Of a stretch of 13,714 nt of DNA, positions 1-6,784 are shown one piece after another. The notes under the pieces are model-generated. The model was given only the letters and a program-made list of their open reading frames with translations, made no database searches and was not told where the DNA came from. The stretch covers positions 1 to 13,714 of the forward strand of contig JAITAN010000140.1 of NCBI GenBank assembly GCA_031284105.1, given 5' to 3'. How positions within the stretch are numbered: the stretch's first letter is position 1; every line of letters starts with the position of its first letter. The DNA comes from Treponema sp. Lineage in GTDB: Bacteria; Spirochaetota; Spirochaetia; Treponematales; Breznakiellaceae. Made by a program: the position numbers and the translations under genes.

Positions 1-911
1 ACTGCCGGTGAGAGGCTTGCATTATGAACAGGGTCAACGGCGCTTGCCACGATGTGAGACAGCATGATCGCCGCCGGCTTTTCTTGTTGGATAAGCACGG
101 AAAAAGGAGAGATTAGCTCGGTCAGTTCCTCCTTTGTCTGTTTCAGCACGGAACGCGCCTTGTGCGGATCGGAGTCGCTGTTACCCGGAAAATGTTTTAC
201 CACGCAGGCAACGGAAGCTCTTTTCATGCCGCGAACAAAAGCGACAACTGCTTTCTGAGTAAAAAGCGGATCAGGCCCAAAGGAGCGCGTCTCTAAAAAA
301 CGGCCGTTCTCATCATTCAAAATCTCAGCCACAGGCGCAAGGTTCAGGTTTATCCCCAAAGCCTGTATTTCCTGCGCCGAACGGTACGCGGTCTCTTCCA
401 GTTCTTGCAGCGCAGTTTCGGCCCCCTGCTCTCTTGCCAACTGCCAAAAATCAGCCGCCGCCGGTATGCGGGTAACCGTATCGCCAAACCTCTGCACAAG
501 GCCGCCTTCATGGTCGACCGCAATAAAAAGCTGCACACCCGATGCGGTATCCCGGCAGTCCGACAGAAAGTCTCTGATGCTTTGTGCATCGGGGGCAATA
601 TTGTAACCGAACAGCATAAGCGCCCCGACTGGATATTCATGGAGCAGCCTCTTCATGGGTTCCGACAAGGCGGTATTTCCATCAACACCGGTCATCAAAA
701 CCTGCCCTGAAAGTTCTCTGTCATTCATGCCGGCAACGATCCGTTCAGCGGCCGCTTTAAGCGGATCAAGCGGCTCGGCCTCTGCCTCCTGTTCATCCTG
801 TTCGGGAAGCTGTGCGGACTCTTTTAGTGCGGTTTGTATCGGCTCTTCTTTTGCGGTTTTGGTACAAGCGGCGACAAGAAAAACCAAGAGTAACCAGCGC
901 ATTTTATACAT
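1..911 (-). CDS. GH3 family beta-N-acetylhexosaminidase-like lipoprotein (NagZ-type), 3' end outside window
   Basis: The reading frame is open for 303 codons from ATG 911 to the left edge, so the C-terminus is missing. GGAGG at 919-923 lies 7 nt before the ATG. The N-terminus is a lipoprotein signal: a hydrophobic stretch at residues 5-15 ending VAAC, with Cys16 as the likely lipidated residue. An acidic, Glu-rich linker (about 20-50) follows, then a GH3 N-terminal barrel: VDHEGG at 132-137 followed by R141, NLAPVAE at 190-196, SFGPDP at 210-215, and KHFPGN at 239-244 with D248/H250. In NagZ enzymes the Asp-His pair after KHFPG is the acid/base dyad. The nucleophile Asp lies beyond the window. 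The likely role is periplasmic or surface removal of N-acetylglucosamine from peptidoglycan or chitin-type glycans. NagZ in E. coli is cytoplasmic, so the lipobox argues for an exported variant. The family is clear; the substrate is inferred. Confidence 0.85.
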   Translation of the reverse strand, partial: MYKMRWLLLVFLVAACTKTAKEEPIQTALKESAQLPEQDEQEAEAEPLDPLKAAAERIVAGMNDRELSGQVLMTGVDGNTALSEPMKRLLHEYPVGALMLFGYNIAPDAQSIRDFLSDCRDTASGVQLFIAVDHEGGLVQRFGDTVTRIPAAADFWQLAREQGAETALQELEETAYRSAQEIQALGINLNLAPVAEILNDENGRFLETRSFGPDPLFTQKAVVAFVRGMKRASVACVVKHFPGNSDSDPHKARSVLKQTKEELTELISPFSVLIQQEKPAAIMLSHIVASAVDPVHNASLSPA

Positions 912-1350
912 AACTTATCCTCCATTACGCCTTTCATTATTCAAAAGAAGCGGCATTGAATTCAATCCACACAGGCCAGCCTGTTTCAAAGGTTCTTGTA
1001 TCAAGGATGAGTATACGGCTTTTTGCCTAAAAGAAGCGGGAGCTCGGACAAAAAACAGGTCAGACCTCGCAGCCTGTTTCAAAGCGGTGTACGGTTTTTT
1101 GCCCGCCAGCGGGTTTCTAAACAGGCACGGCCTGTTTCAGAGGTTGTTGTATCGAGAATGGAGTACGGCTTTTTGCCTGAAAAGAGCATTTCTGATCAGA
1201 AATAATCATTCCTAGCCCAAAGGGATCAGCTTCTATCAGACGAAGAGTCGTACGCCACTCCCGATACAAGAACCTTTGAAACAGGCCGTGCCTGCTTTGA
1301 AACAGGCTGTGCCTGTTGACAAGACAAAAGCTTTACTTCTACAGTAAATC
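912..1350. repeat. Intergenic cluster of imperfect palindromic (REP-like) repeats
   Basis: This 439-bp gap holds no convincing gene. It is filled by copies of a unit of about 65 bp. Each begins with a hairpin core, ACAGGC-N2/3-GCCTGT, then TTTCAAAGGTTCTTGTATC, then TACGGCTTTTTGCC. Direct copies start at 971 (core 971-984), about 1069 (shortened) and 1121 (core 1119-1137, 8-bp arms). An inverted copy spans 1248-1294, and a half copy with core 1301-1317 follows. The copies at 1122-1167 and 1248-1294 are nearly perfect reverse complements and could form a large hairpin. Between them sits a 16-bp perfect palindrome, ATTTCTGATCAGAAAT (1188-1203). A degraded relative lies at 4144-4200. The layout resembles REP/BIME elements, but no known family is recognised. 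Confidence 0.7.
1316..1345 (+). promoter_or_regulatory. Predicted sigma70-type promoter of deoD, possibly leaderless
   Basis: A perfect -35 box TTGACA (1316-1321) is followed by an 18-bp spacer and a -10-like TACAGT (1340-1345, 4 of 6 matches). The deoD ATG begins only 6 nt after the -10 box, so a start site at the usual distance would fall on the A of the ATG. No Shine-Dalgarno is seen before the ATG. The first two T's of the -35 box are also the last bases of the adjacent palindromic repeat (1301-1317). Confidence 0.5.
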
Positions 1351-2097
1351 ATGCTTAACAATTACTATCTGTCCACCGAAGGGACTCCCCATAATAATGC
1401 AAAACCGGGGGATTTTGCACGTACCGTATTGATGCCCGGCGACCCCTTGCGGGCGCAGTATTTAGCGGAAAATTACCTTGAGAATGTGCGCAACATAAAT
1501 ACCGTGCGCGGTATGCTGGCTTTCACCGGAACCTACAAAAAAAAGCCAATCTCTGTGATGGGATCCGGCATGGGAGTTCCAAGTATGGGTATATATTCTT
1601 ACGAGCTTTTTACCCATTACGGCGTAGAAAATATCATCCGCATCGGCACTTGCGGCGGACTTGTGCCTGAAATAAACGTAGGAGACCTTGTCCTCGCCCT
1701 TGCATCTTCTACCAACTCAAATTATGCGCACCAATACCGCCTTGACGGCACATTCTCCGCCTGCGCCACCTACGAGCTGCTTGAAAAAGCGGTTGAAGCA
1801 ATCCGAGCATCAGGCTTTCCTTATTGGGTGGGCAATGTTCTTTCTTCGGATATATTCTCCCTTTACGGCGCGGAAGGAGAAAGCGGCTTCCAAAAATGGG
1901 CGCGCCTTGGGTGCGGCGCTACCGACATGGAATCCTATGCACTCTACTGCAACGCCGCCTATTGCAAAAAGAAGGCTCTCACCATCCTTACCTGTTCAGA
2001 CTCCGATATAACCGGCGATAGTTTAAGCGCCGAGGATAGACAGAAAGCGCTGAAGGCTATGTTTCAAGTAGGTTTATCTATCGGCACGGAAGTCTAG
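1351..2097 (+). CDS. deoD: Purine-nucleoside phosphorylase, DeoD type
   Basis: The 248-residue protein aligns by eye with hexameric DeoD (E. coli, 239 aa) with an offset of about 10 residues. Active-site residues correspond: H14 (E. coli H4), the phosphate-binding MPGDPLR loop with G30/R34 (G20/R24), R53 (R43), R97/T100 (R87/S90), M193-E194 for ribose, and catalytic D217 with R230 (D204/R217). It catalyses reversible phosphorolysis of purine (deoxy)nucleosides to base and (deoxy)ribose-1-phosphate in cytoplasmic purine salvage. An in-frame stop at 1345-1347 fixes ATG 1351 as the earliest start. There is no ribosome-binding site upstream, which fits the predicted leaderless promoter. A terminator follows at once, so this is a single-gene transcript. 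Confidence 0.93.
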   Translation: MLNNYYLSTEGTPHNNAKPGDFARTVLMPGDPLRAQYLAENYLENVRNINTVRGMLAFTGTYKKKPISVMGSGMGVPSMGIYSYELFTHYGVENIIRIGTCGGLVPEINVGDLVLALASSTNSNYAHQYRLDGTFSACATYELLEKAVEAIRASGFPYWVGNVLSSDIFSLYGAEGESGFQKWARLGCGATDMESYALYCNAAYCKKKALTILTCSDSDITGDSLSAEDRQKALKAMFQVGLSIGTEV

Positions 2098-2119
2098 ACA
2101 AGTATAAACCAGCGTCTTC

Positions 2120-2155
2120 AAGGAGAATCGGTAAAGCCTATTCTCCTTTTTTTTT
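2120..2155 (+). terminator. Rho-independent terminator of deoD
   Basis: A perfect 9-bp stem, AAGGAGAAT (2120-2128) with ATTCTCCTT (2140-2148), encloses an 11-nt loop. The last arm merges into a run of nine T's (2147-2155). It starts 22 nt after the deoD stop codon. Confidence 0.9.
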
Positions 2156-2181
2156 ATAAATTAGGGTAAAAACACGGGGCG

Positions 2182-2257
2182 AGCGCACAAAGCCTATAGA
2201 AATCTATAAAACAGTACGCTATAGTTTAGCGCTGGGCTTGTATAAGCTCAGTATACT
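2182..2257 (+). promoter_or_regulatory. Possible promoter/operator region of the Wzi-like gene
   Basis: In the 180-bp gap between deoD and the barrel gene, an interrupted dyad pairs AGCGC...CTATAG (2182-2186, 2194-2199) with CTATAG...GCGCT (2219-2224, 2229-2233). A -10-like TATACT lies at 2252-2257, about 22 nt before ATG 2280, but no good -35 box stands at the proper distance. This is tentative. Confidence 0.3.
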
Positions 2258-2279
2258 TTAGTTTCTAAAAGAGGTGTTT

Positions 2280-2501
2280 ATGAATTTGCGTATTATATTG
2301 AACTATGCCCCCCCCCCCTACACACGTTTATCCGTGCTTAGCCGTTTTTCTTTCGTTGCTGCTTATAGCAGCTCCTCTGTATGCTCAAAACCATCAGAAA
2401 ATACATCCTATCGATTCCCCCGTATATCGGGCAATTACCTCGCTTTACATAGCGCACGGCATGGCGCTGCCTTCAACGACGGGCCCTTGGAGCGAAGATG
2501 A
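2280..2501 (+). other. Out-of-frame upstream start (OFF-phase reading) of the Wzi-like gene
   Basis: ATG 2280 has the only good ribosome-binding site here: AGAGG with the GG at 2273-2274, 5 nt before the ATG. In the sequence as given its frame runs through the C-tract and on to a stop at 2499-2501, giving a 73-residue product unlike any family I know. Removing one C would instead join MNLRIILNYAPPP to THVYPCLAVF and the hydrophobic signal-peptide core of the downstream barrel. The correct start of the functional protein is therefore most likely ATG 2280. Confidence 0.6.
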
Positions 2502-4143
2502 GCTTCTGCTCATGCTTGAACGCCTTGATCTCCAACAGCTCAGGGCCGATGAAGAAGCCGCCTACAACTTTGCCTATAAAGAACTGCTTCAACAGCCATC
2601 CGCGCTTGATTTTACACTCCGCCTGAACCTTGAAGCTTATGCCCACACGAATACAAAAGACTTCACCCTGCTTTCCGACTATATCCGTGAGCCTAACCGT
2701 GCCAATAACCTCGTTGATTTCGATACCGAGCTGCGCATAATCGATCATGTTTACGGCTTATTTACCTTCTCGCTGGGCAATACAATGGTAAACAAAGCAG
2801 TCGAGGCGTATCCGGGAGGCTCGCCCTTGTTGGGATCGGCTTTCTTTGGAGAGACCGCCTTTAGCACCAATGTTCCGGTTGTTCCGCCGGCAGAACTGTC
2901 GGACATAGGCTTTAACTTTCCTATCCGTTCCTTTGCCGCTTTTGGAGGGACAGGCTGGAGCGTGCAGGCCGGACGAGACCGGCTCTCGTGGGGGCCGGGA
3001 GAGTCGGGCAACTTCCTAGTCGGCGACCATATACAGTACCACAACACGGTTCACACAAGCTTCTATAATAAGAACCTGAAATACACCTTCAATGTTTCAA
3101 GTTTTGTCAGCCCTAACGAGTACTACACCGCTCGTAATGAGAGCGGCAGCTTTGACGGCTGGAGCACAGAACATTCCATTGTCAACGCATGGAGGCCGTA
3201 TGACGGCTGGCCGAAACTGGACGGGACAAACCTCTTCATTGCACATCGGCTTGAATGGCGGACCTTGTATAACAAGCTGAACCTTGTCCTGATGGAAGGC
3301 GTTATCTATCAAAACGATACCGGCGCGGTGGATTTGCAGTACATCCTTCCTTTTACCTTCCTGCATAACCAATACCGGCAAGAGAACTCCAACTCCATAC
3401 TTGCGTTTGAAGCCGACTTCACCCCGATACCTTTTCTTAACATCTATGGGCAGGTCGTTCTTGACGAATACGCCTTGGCGGAGACGGTTCCCGGAAAAGG
3501 CGACGGCGCTCGTCCTGACGGGATGGGCTTTATGCTTGGGGTGAAGACGGCTATACCAATCGCTGCCGGTATGCTCACAGGTTCTGTGGAAGGAGCTGTC
3601 ACCACGCCCTACCTTTATCTGCGCTCGACAAACGGCGGTTCTGATGAGCAGGATATGGCCATGCGCCCTCTTAACTTCGTGGTGGCTACGCGGTATTTTA
3701 GCGCCAATGACAATCAATTCTTTTATGATGAAAGTCCACTGGGCTACCGGTGGGGGAACGACGCTATCGTCATGAACATCAACGGCGGGTATGAGCGGTA
3801 CGGCAAGTGGGCGCTTGAGGCGAACTATATGCTGATGGTTCACGGCACTTTCGACCAATGGACCATCTGGGGTATTGTGAATGTGAGCGAGCCGCCGTAT
3901 AACCAAACGACTCCAACGACAAGCCATGCGAACAAGGACAGTTATGCAGACCCTTCTGCCCGGTCGCGCAATGCGGTAGAGGTGATGAATGCTTTTTCTT
4001 TAGTCGGTTCATGGACAATATGGCGGGCGCTTAAGGTTTACGGGCAAGCCGACCTTGTGAACATTGTCCATCCTGAGAATATAAAAACAAACAAGCCGAT
4101 TACGGACCTTCAGTTTACTCTTGGGGTAAGTTATACCTTTTGA
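2305..4143 (+). CDS. Wzi-like capsule-assembly family outer-membrane beta-barrel protein
   Basis: As sequenced, the intact frame begins at ATG 2305, which has no ribosome-binding site and encodes MPPPPTHVYP before a hydrophobic segment (residues 11-23) and a cleavage-like PLYA-Q site at 27/28. The mature part is rich in alternating aromatic/polar beta strands and ends SYTF, with the C-terminal Phe typical of proteins inserted by BamA. The stretch GRDRLSWGPG (residues 223-232) is the Arg-rich WGPG signature I associate with the Wzi/capsule-assembly family. Wzi of E. coli is an outer-membrane lectin that anchors group 1 capsule; this protein is longer (612 aa), and its ligand is unknown. The start is probably ATG 2280, which is out of frame here because of the 11-C tract at 2308-2318. 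Family assignment is fairly sure; a role in capsule is inference. Confidence 0.75.
   Translation: MPPPPTHVYPCLAVFLSLLLIAAPLYAQNHQKIHPIDSPVYRAITSLYIAHGMALPSTTGPWSEDELLLMLERLDLQQLRADEEAAYNFAYKELLQQPSALDFTLRLNLEAYAHTNTKDFTLLSDYIREPNRANNLVDFDTELRIIDHVYGLFTFSLGNTMVNKAVEAYPGGSPLLGSAFFGETAFSTNVPVVPPAELSDIGFNFPIRSFAAFGGTGWSVQAGRDRLSWGPGESGNFLVGDHIQYHNTVHTSFYNKNLKYTFNVSSFVSPNEYYTARNESGSFDGWSTEHSIVNAWRPYDGWPKLDGTNLFIAHRLEWRTLYNKLNLVLMEGVIYQNDTGAVDLQYILPFTFLHNQYRQENSNSILAFEADFTPIPFLNIYGQVVLDEYALAETVPGKGDGARPDGMGFMLGVKTAIPIAAGMLTGSVEGAVTTPYLYLRSTNGGSDEQDMAMRPLNFVVATRYFSANDNQFFYDESPLGYRWGNDAIVMNINGGYERYGKWALEANYMLMVHGTFDQWTIWGIVNVSEPPYNQTTPTTSHANKDSYADPSARSRNAVEVMNAFSLVGSWTIWRALKVYGQADLVNIVHPENIKTNKPITDLQFTLGVSYTF
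2308..2318 (+). repeat. Poly-C tract (11 C), candidate phase-variation switch
   Basis: Eleven consecutive C's lie just after the start region of the Wzi-like gene, between the well-placed ATG 2280 and the signal-peptide core. The tract is 25 nt inside the reading frame from ATG 2280. With 11 C's that frame misses the barrel; with 10 or 13 C's it enters it. Slipped-strand change of such tracts is a known ON/OFF mechanism for surface proteins in many bacteria. Confidence 0.7.
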
Positions 4144-4256
4144 CAGGCACGAAGCAGGCCAGCTTGTTTGAAGGTCTGACCTGATTCAGGCACGGCCCCT
4201 GCCCTATGATTCTGCTGCGAGCCTTCCGCAATGCCAGACTCTAGTCCGCTCGTTCT
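4144..4256. repeat. Degenerate repeat copy between convergent genes
   Basis: The 113 bp between the barrel gene and the convergent DUF4405 gene carries decayed pieces of the repeat family at 912-1320, such as CAGGCACG, GCAGGCCAGCTTGTTTGAAGG and CAGGCACGGC. It also has the palindrome AGGTCTGACCT, which has a near twin, AGGTCAGACCT, at about 1057-1067. No intrinsic terminator with a T-run is seen for either gene. Confidence 0.45.
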
Positions 4257-4967
4257 CTATTCCCTTTCGTGTTTTCGTTCCACTAAGTTCAACACATAAT
4301 AGGTAATAAAAATATACACGCCCATTATCGAAAGATTGAGCGCAAAGAATAGTATGGCAGGGCGTTCCTCCGGCCAGTAGTCAAACGAAAAACCGAGAAA
4401 GAGTTTTGAAAACATATCCCTATCGAAAGACGACCACACGCCGCAAGCGGCAGCCGCAAATGCAGTAATACGCGCAATAGTTTTTCGTGTGCGGGTTTTT
4501 CTTTTAATTCTCAGCATCTTGCGGAAAGCGTTCATAATCATGCCCCAATGCAAACCGATATGCACGCCAATCAGGGGCAAGCACCAGTAGGCGGCGGTCG
4601 TGTGTGTCAGCCGTAATTCCATGCCGCCGGGCAGGTGCAGGAAGGCAAGCACGGCGCGGGATTGTAACACACCAGTAATGATAAGCGCGGCAAAAGCCAA
4701 CGCAAGCAATAGGTTGACCGCAGTCGCCATGCCGCGCCGCAGGGTATACGCGCCGTTAAAAATATGCGCCCACCAGTTCCGGTTGAGCGCATTATGCGCA
4801 ATACATACCACGCACACGGCAGCGCCTATCCACTCATGGGCGGCGTCTCCGGTTACGCGGTAGGCGAGGGCGCACAGTAAGAGGATGGTAAGGGCAAGGT
4901 CGAGGGCGAGCCTTTTGTTCACCGCGCCGTTATTCCGTTTTTGCGCGGCCGGTTCATAATTCTCCAT
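4257..4967 (-). CDS. DUF4405-type integral membrane protein, possible b-type haem electron carrier
   Basis: A 236-residue membrane protein with about six hydrophobic segments (roughly residues 18-38, 45-60, 82-104, 125-145, 162-180 and 205-228). Histidines sit in or near segments: H44, H58, H122, H136 and H140, the last two spaced as HIGLH. Such pairs could ligate haem as in cytochrome b or ferric-reductase-like bundles. I recognise the fold as the DUF4405 family from the WAH/HIGLHWG pattern; haem binding is inferred. GAGGAAG stands upstream of ATG 4967. It is the last gene of a minus-strand set after a flavodoxin and an aldo/keto reductase, separated from the reductase by 210 bp. It could pass electrons between the membrane pool and a soluble flavoprotein. 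Confidence 0.65.
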   Translation of the reverse strand: MENYEPAAQKRNNGAVNKRLALDLALTILLLCALAYRVTGDAAHEWIGAAVCVVCIAHNALNRNWWAHIFNGAYTLRRGMATAVNLLLALAFAALIITGVLQSRAVLAFLHLPGGMELRLTHTTAAYWCLPLIGVHIGLHWGMIMNAFRKMLRIKRKTRTRKTIARITAFAAAACGVWSSFDRDMFSKLFLGFSFDYWPEERPAILFFALNLSIMGVYIFITYYVLNLVERKHERE

Positions 4968-5177
4968 ACCATTCTTCCTCTTTTCTTATGCGCCTTGCCG
5001 GATCCAATTGGTTCCAACCTCTTCCTCTTGCTCAGATAAGCCATGTTCTTCCCAACAGGCATACTGGATATGGTAACGCGCTGGTTCAACTCGCCAAAAG
5101 CCGCAGGCGCGCCTGAGCGCACCAGATGCGCAAGCAAAATGAACGGGACTCCCGTTGTCCATCTTACGCTCCCCGAG
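4968..5177. other. Intergenic region with two perfect palindromes, no assignable gene
   Basis: The 210 bp between the reductase and the DUF4405 gene contain two exact palindromes: CAGGCGCGCCTG (5104-5115) and AACGGGA-C-TCCCGTT (5142-5156). The minus strand is open in two frames over much of it (up to 72 and 58 codons), but neither product resembles a known family or has a clear ribosome-binding site. It may be the remains of a lost gene of the cluster, or a processing or regulatory spacer. Confidence 0.4.
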
Positions 5178-6182
5178 TCATAGAGCGCCGGCCACTTTGT
5201 GCGGCTGGTACAGCTCCTCTAGGTACTTGATTTCTTCCGCGCTTAACACCAGATCCAATGATTTAACGCCGTCTTTTATGTACTCTAGTTTTGTCCCGCC
5301 GATAACAGGAGCGGCTATATAAGATTTGGACAACAACCACGCGAGAGCTATTTGAGACATGGTAATTCCGTGCTTACCGGCAAGTTCCGCCACTCTTTCG
5401 GCTATGGGCTTGTCAATTTCCACACTCGAAAGATACTTCGACTTATAAGCATGGTCGGTTTCACTCCGCTTGCTGGTTATGGACCAGTCTCGAGAAAGGC
5501 GGCCTGAGGCAAGCGGAGAGTAGGGAGTGCAGGATACCTTCTGGTCAAGGCAGAGCGGTATCATCTCCCGTTCCTCCTCCCGGTATATCAGGTTGTAGTG
5601 GTTCTGCATGGATATAAATTTTGTCCAGTTGTACTTTTCCGCTGTATACTGGGCCTTCTGAAACTGCCATGCGTACATGGCCGAAGCCCCGATATAGCGA
5701 ACTTTTCCGCTTTTAACCAAGTCATGCAGGGCGGACATCGTTTCCTCTATGGGGGTCTTGTAATCCCACCGGTGGATGATATACAGGTCAATATAATCCA
5801 GACCCAAACGTTTCAAACTCTGTTCAGCTTCGAAAACAATTTCCTTGCGGGAAAGTCCGCCGCCGTTGGGCGCCGTCCTTTTGCCGTCCCCTTCGCCCTC
5901 CATCCTCATCGAAGTGAAGACTTTTGTGGCAATGACAATCTTTTCACGGGGCAGTTCCTTGACGGCTTCTCCCAGGTATTCCTCGCTGGTGCCGTAAGAA
6001 TAACAGTTTGCCGTGTCAAAGAAATTGATCCCTAAATCATAAGCGCCGAGTATCGCCTCTTTGCTTTCCTCTTTTCCGGTAACCCAGCTATGGAAGCCGG
6101 TGCTTACATCACCAAAGCCCATACACCCAAGGCAGATTCGGGATACATCTAATCCTGAATTACCAAGTTTTACATACTGCAT
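5178..6182 (-). CDS. Aldo/keto reductase
   Basis: The 334-residue protein has the full AKR (beta/alpha)8 layout. The catalytic tetrad is visible as D56 and Y61 (FFDTANCY), K87 (IATKVF) and H137 (YIIHRWD). The NADP-binding end is present: YSPLASGRL near residue 220 and PVIGGTKLEYI near 300. The sequence resembles the yeast-YajO/general-stress-type AKR group rather than the xylose reductases. It would reduce an aldehyde or ketone with NAD(P)H in the cytoplasm; the substrate cannot be told. ATG 6182 follows AGGAGG with 5 nt spacing. It lies 83 bp downstream of the flavodoxin gene and upstream of the DUF4405 gene on the same strand, so the three probably form one redox cluster. Confidence 0.92.
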   Translation of the reverse strand: MQYVKLGNSGLDVSRICLGCMGFGDVSTGFHSWVTGKEESKEAILGAYDLGINFFDTANCYSYGTSEEYLGEAVKELPREKIVIATKVFTSMRMEGEGDGKRTAPNGGGLSRKEIVFEAEQSLKRLGLDYIDLYIIHRWDYKTPIEETMSALHDLVKSGKVRYIGASAMYAWQFQKAQYTAEKYNWTKFISMQNHYNLIYREEEREMIPLCLDQKVSCTPYSPLASGRLSRDWSITSKRSETDHAYKSKYLSSVEIDKPIAERVAELAGKHGITMSQIALAWLLSKSYIAAPVIGGTKLEYIKDGVKSLDLVLSAEEIKYLEELYQPHKVAGAL

Positions 6183-6243
6183 TATTTCCTCCTATAATTT
6201 GACCGGTTCATAGGTCCGGTTATGTTCTATATTTAACTTAACG

Positions 6244-6260
6244 CCGGCCCTCAAGGCCGG
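6244..6260 (-). other. GC-rich hairpin between flavodoxin and aldo/keto reductase genes
   Basis: A perfect 6-bp stem, CCGGCC/GGCCGG, with a 5-nt loop begins 6 nt after the flavodoxin stop codon. No T-run follows on the minus strand, so it is more likely an mRNA 3'-end stabiliser or attenuator than a full terminator. A second weak element, with CCGGTT repeated at about 6203 and 6216, lies just downstream. Confidence 0.4.
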
Positions 6261-6265
6261 TTAGC

Positions 6266-6784
6266 TTATATTCCCAGTTTGCGAAGCCACGCCGTAAGGT
6301 CCCGGTTAGGCGCGGTTACCCGCGTGCCGTCCTTTGGGTTCGTGTCAAAGGCGCTGACGGAAAGCCCTTCTCCGATGGCGGCTTTGGGGCAAAGTTTCTT
6401 TATGTCGTCAAGACTGCGCCCGAAACGGCTGCCCCCGTGGGTAATAAGCGGGTATATCGTCTTGCCCGAAAAGTCGTAGGCTTCAAGGAAGGTGCCCCCT
6501 CCCCCCATCGGCAGGGTTCCCCACCAGTTCGGATAACACAGAAAGACCGTACCGTATTGCCCCATGTTGGTGTCGGCGCCGGAAAGGGCGGGGCGGGCGT
6601 TACTGTTCTGCTCCTGCTTGGCTACATCGATACATGCGTTATAGGCGCCGGGATAGGCTTTCACCGTCTTTATCTCGAACAAATCACCGCCGGTCTCCTG
6701 CGCTATTTGTCCTGCAAGGACCTTGTCGTTTCCGCTCCATGAAAAATAGGCCACCAAAATCTTGTTTTGACTTTGCGCCGTCAT
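6266..6784 (-). CDS. Flavodoxin (short-chain flavodoxin family)
   Basis: ATG 6784 is chosen over the in-frame ATG 6796, because GGAGG lies between the two, 5 nt before 6784. This gives 172 residues. The FMN phosphate loop is FSWSGNDKVLA (residues 14-24), the aromatic loop is YPNWWGTLP (84-92), and ITHGGSRFG (114-122) is the third FMN-contacting segment, all typical of the flavodoxins found next to aldo/keto reductases. It would carry one or two electrons on FMN in the cytoplasm. Odd point: after LPM the protein has GGGG where relatives I remember have a hydrophobic stretch (AVFTFLE-like). This is encoded by a G-rich run (C5TC6 on the plus strand, 6495-6506). It is the first gene of the flavodoxin, reductase and DUF4405 set. 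Confidence 0.88.
   Translation of the reverse strand: MTAQSQNKILVAYFSWSGNDKVLAGQIAQETGGDLFEIKTVKAYPGAYNACIDVAKQEQNSNARPALSGADTNMGQYGTVFLCYPNWWGTLPMGGGGTFLEAYDFSGKTIYPLITHGGSRFGRSLDDIKKLCPKAAIGEGLSVSAFDTNPKDGTRVTAPNRDLTAWLRKLGI

Noticed and set aside
655..1215. 186-codon plus-strand frame
   Set aside because: It runs antisense to the GH3 lipoprotein gene and then through the palindromic repeats; no ribosome-binding site or family resemblance.
3097..3927. 276-codon minus-strand frame
   Set aside because: It lies wholly antisense to the barrel gene, whose coding character is clear.
4919..5137. 72-codon minus-strand frame between the reductase and DUF4405 genes
   Set aside because: Overlaps the DUF4405 start by 49 bp, lacks a clear ribosome-binding site, and the product is not recognised. 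A competing 58-codon frame exists.
6244..6260. Intrinsic terminator after flavodoxin
   Set aside because: The stem is good but no T-run follows on the transcribed strand, so termination cannot be claimed.
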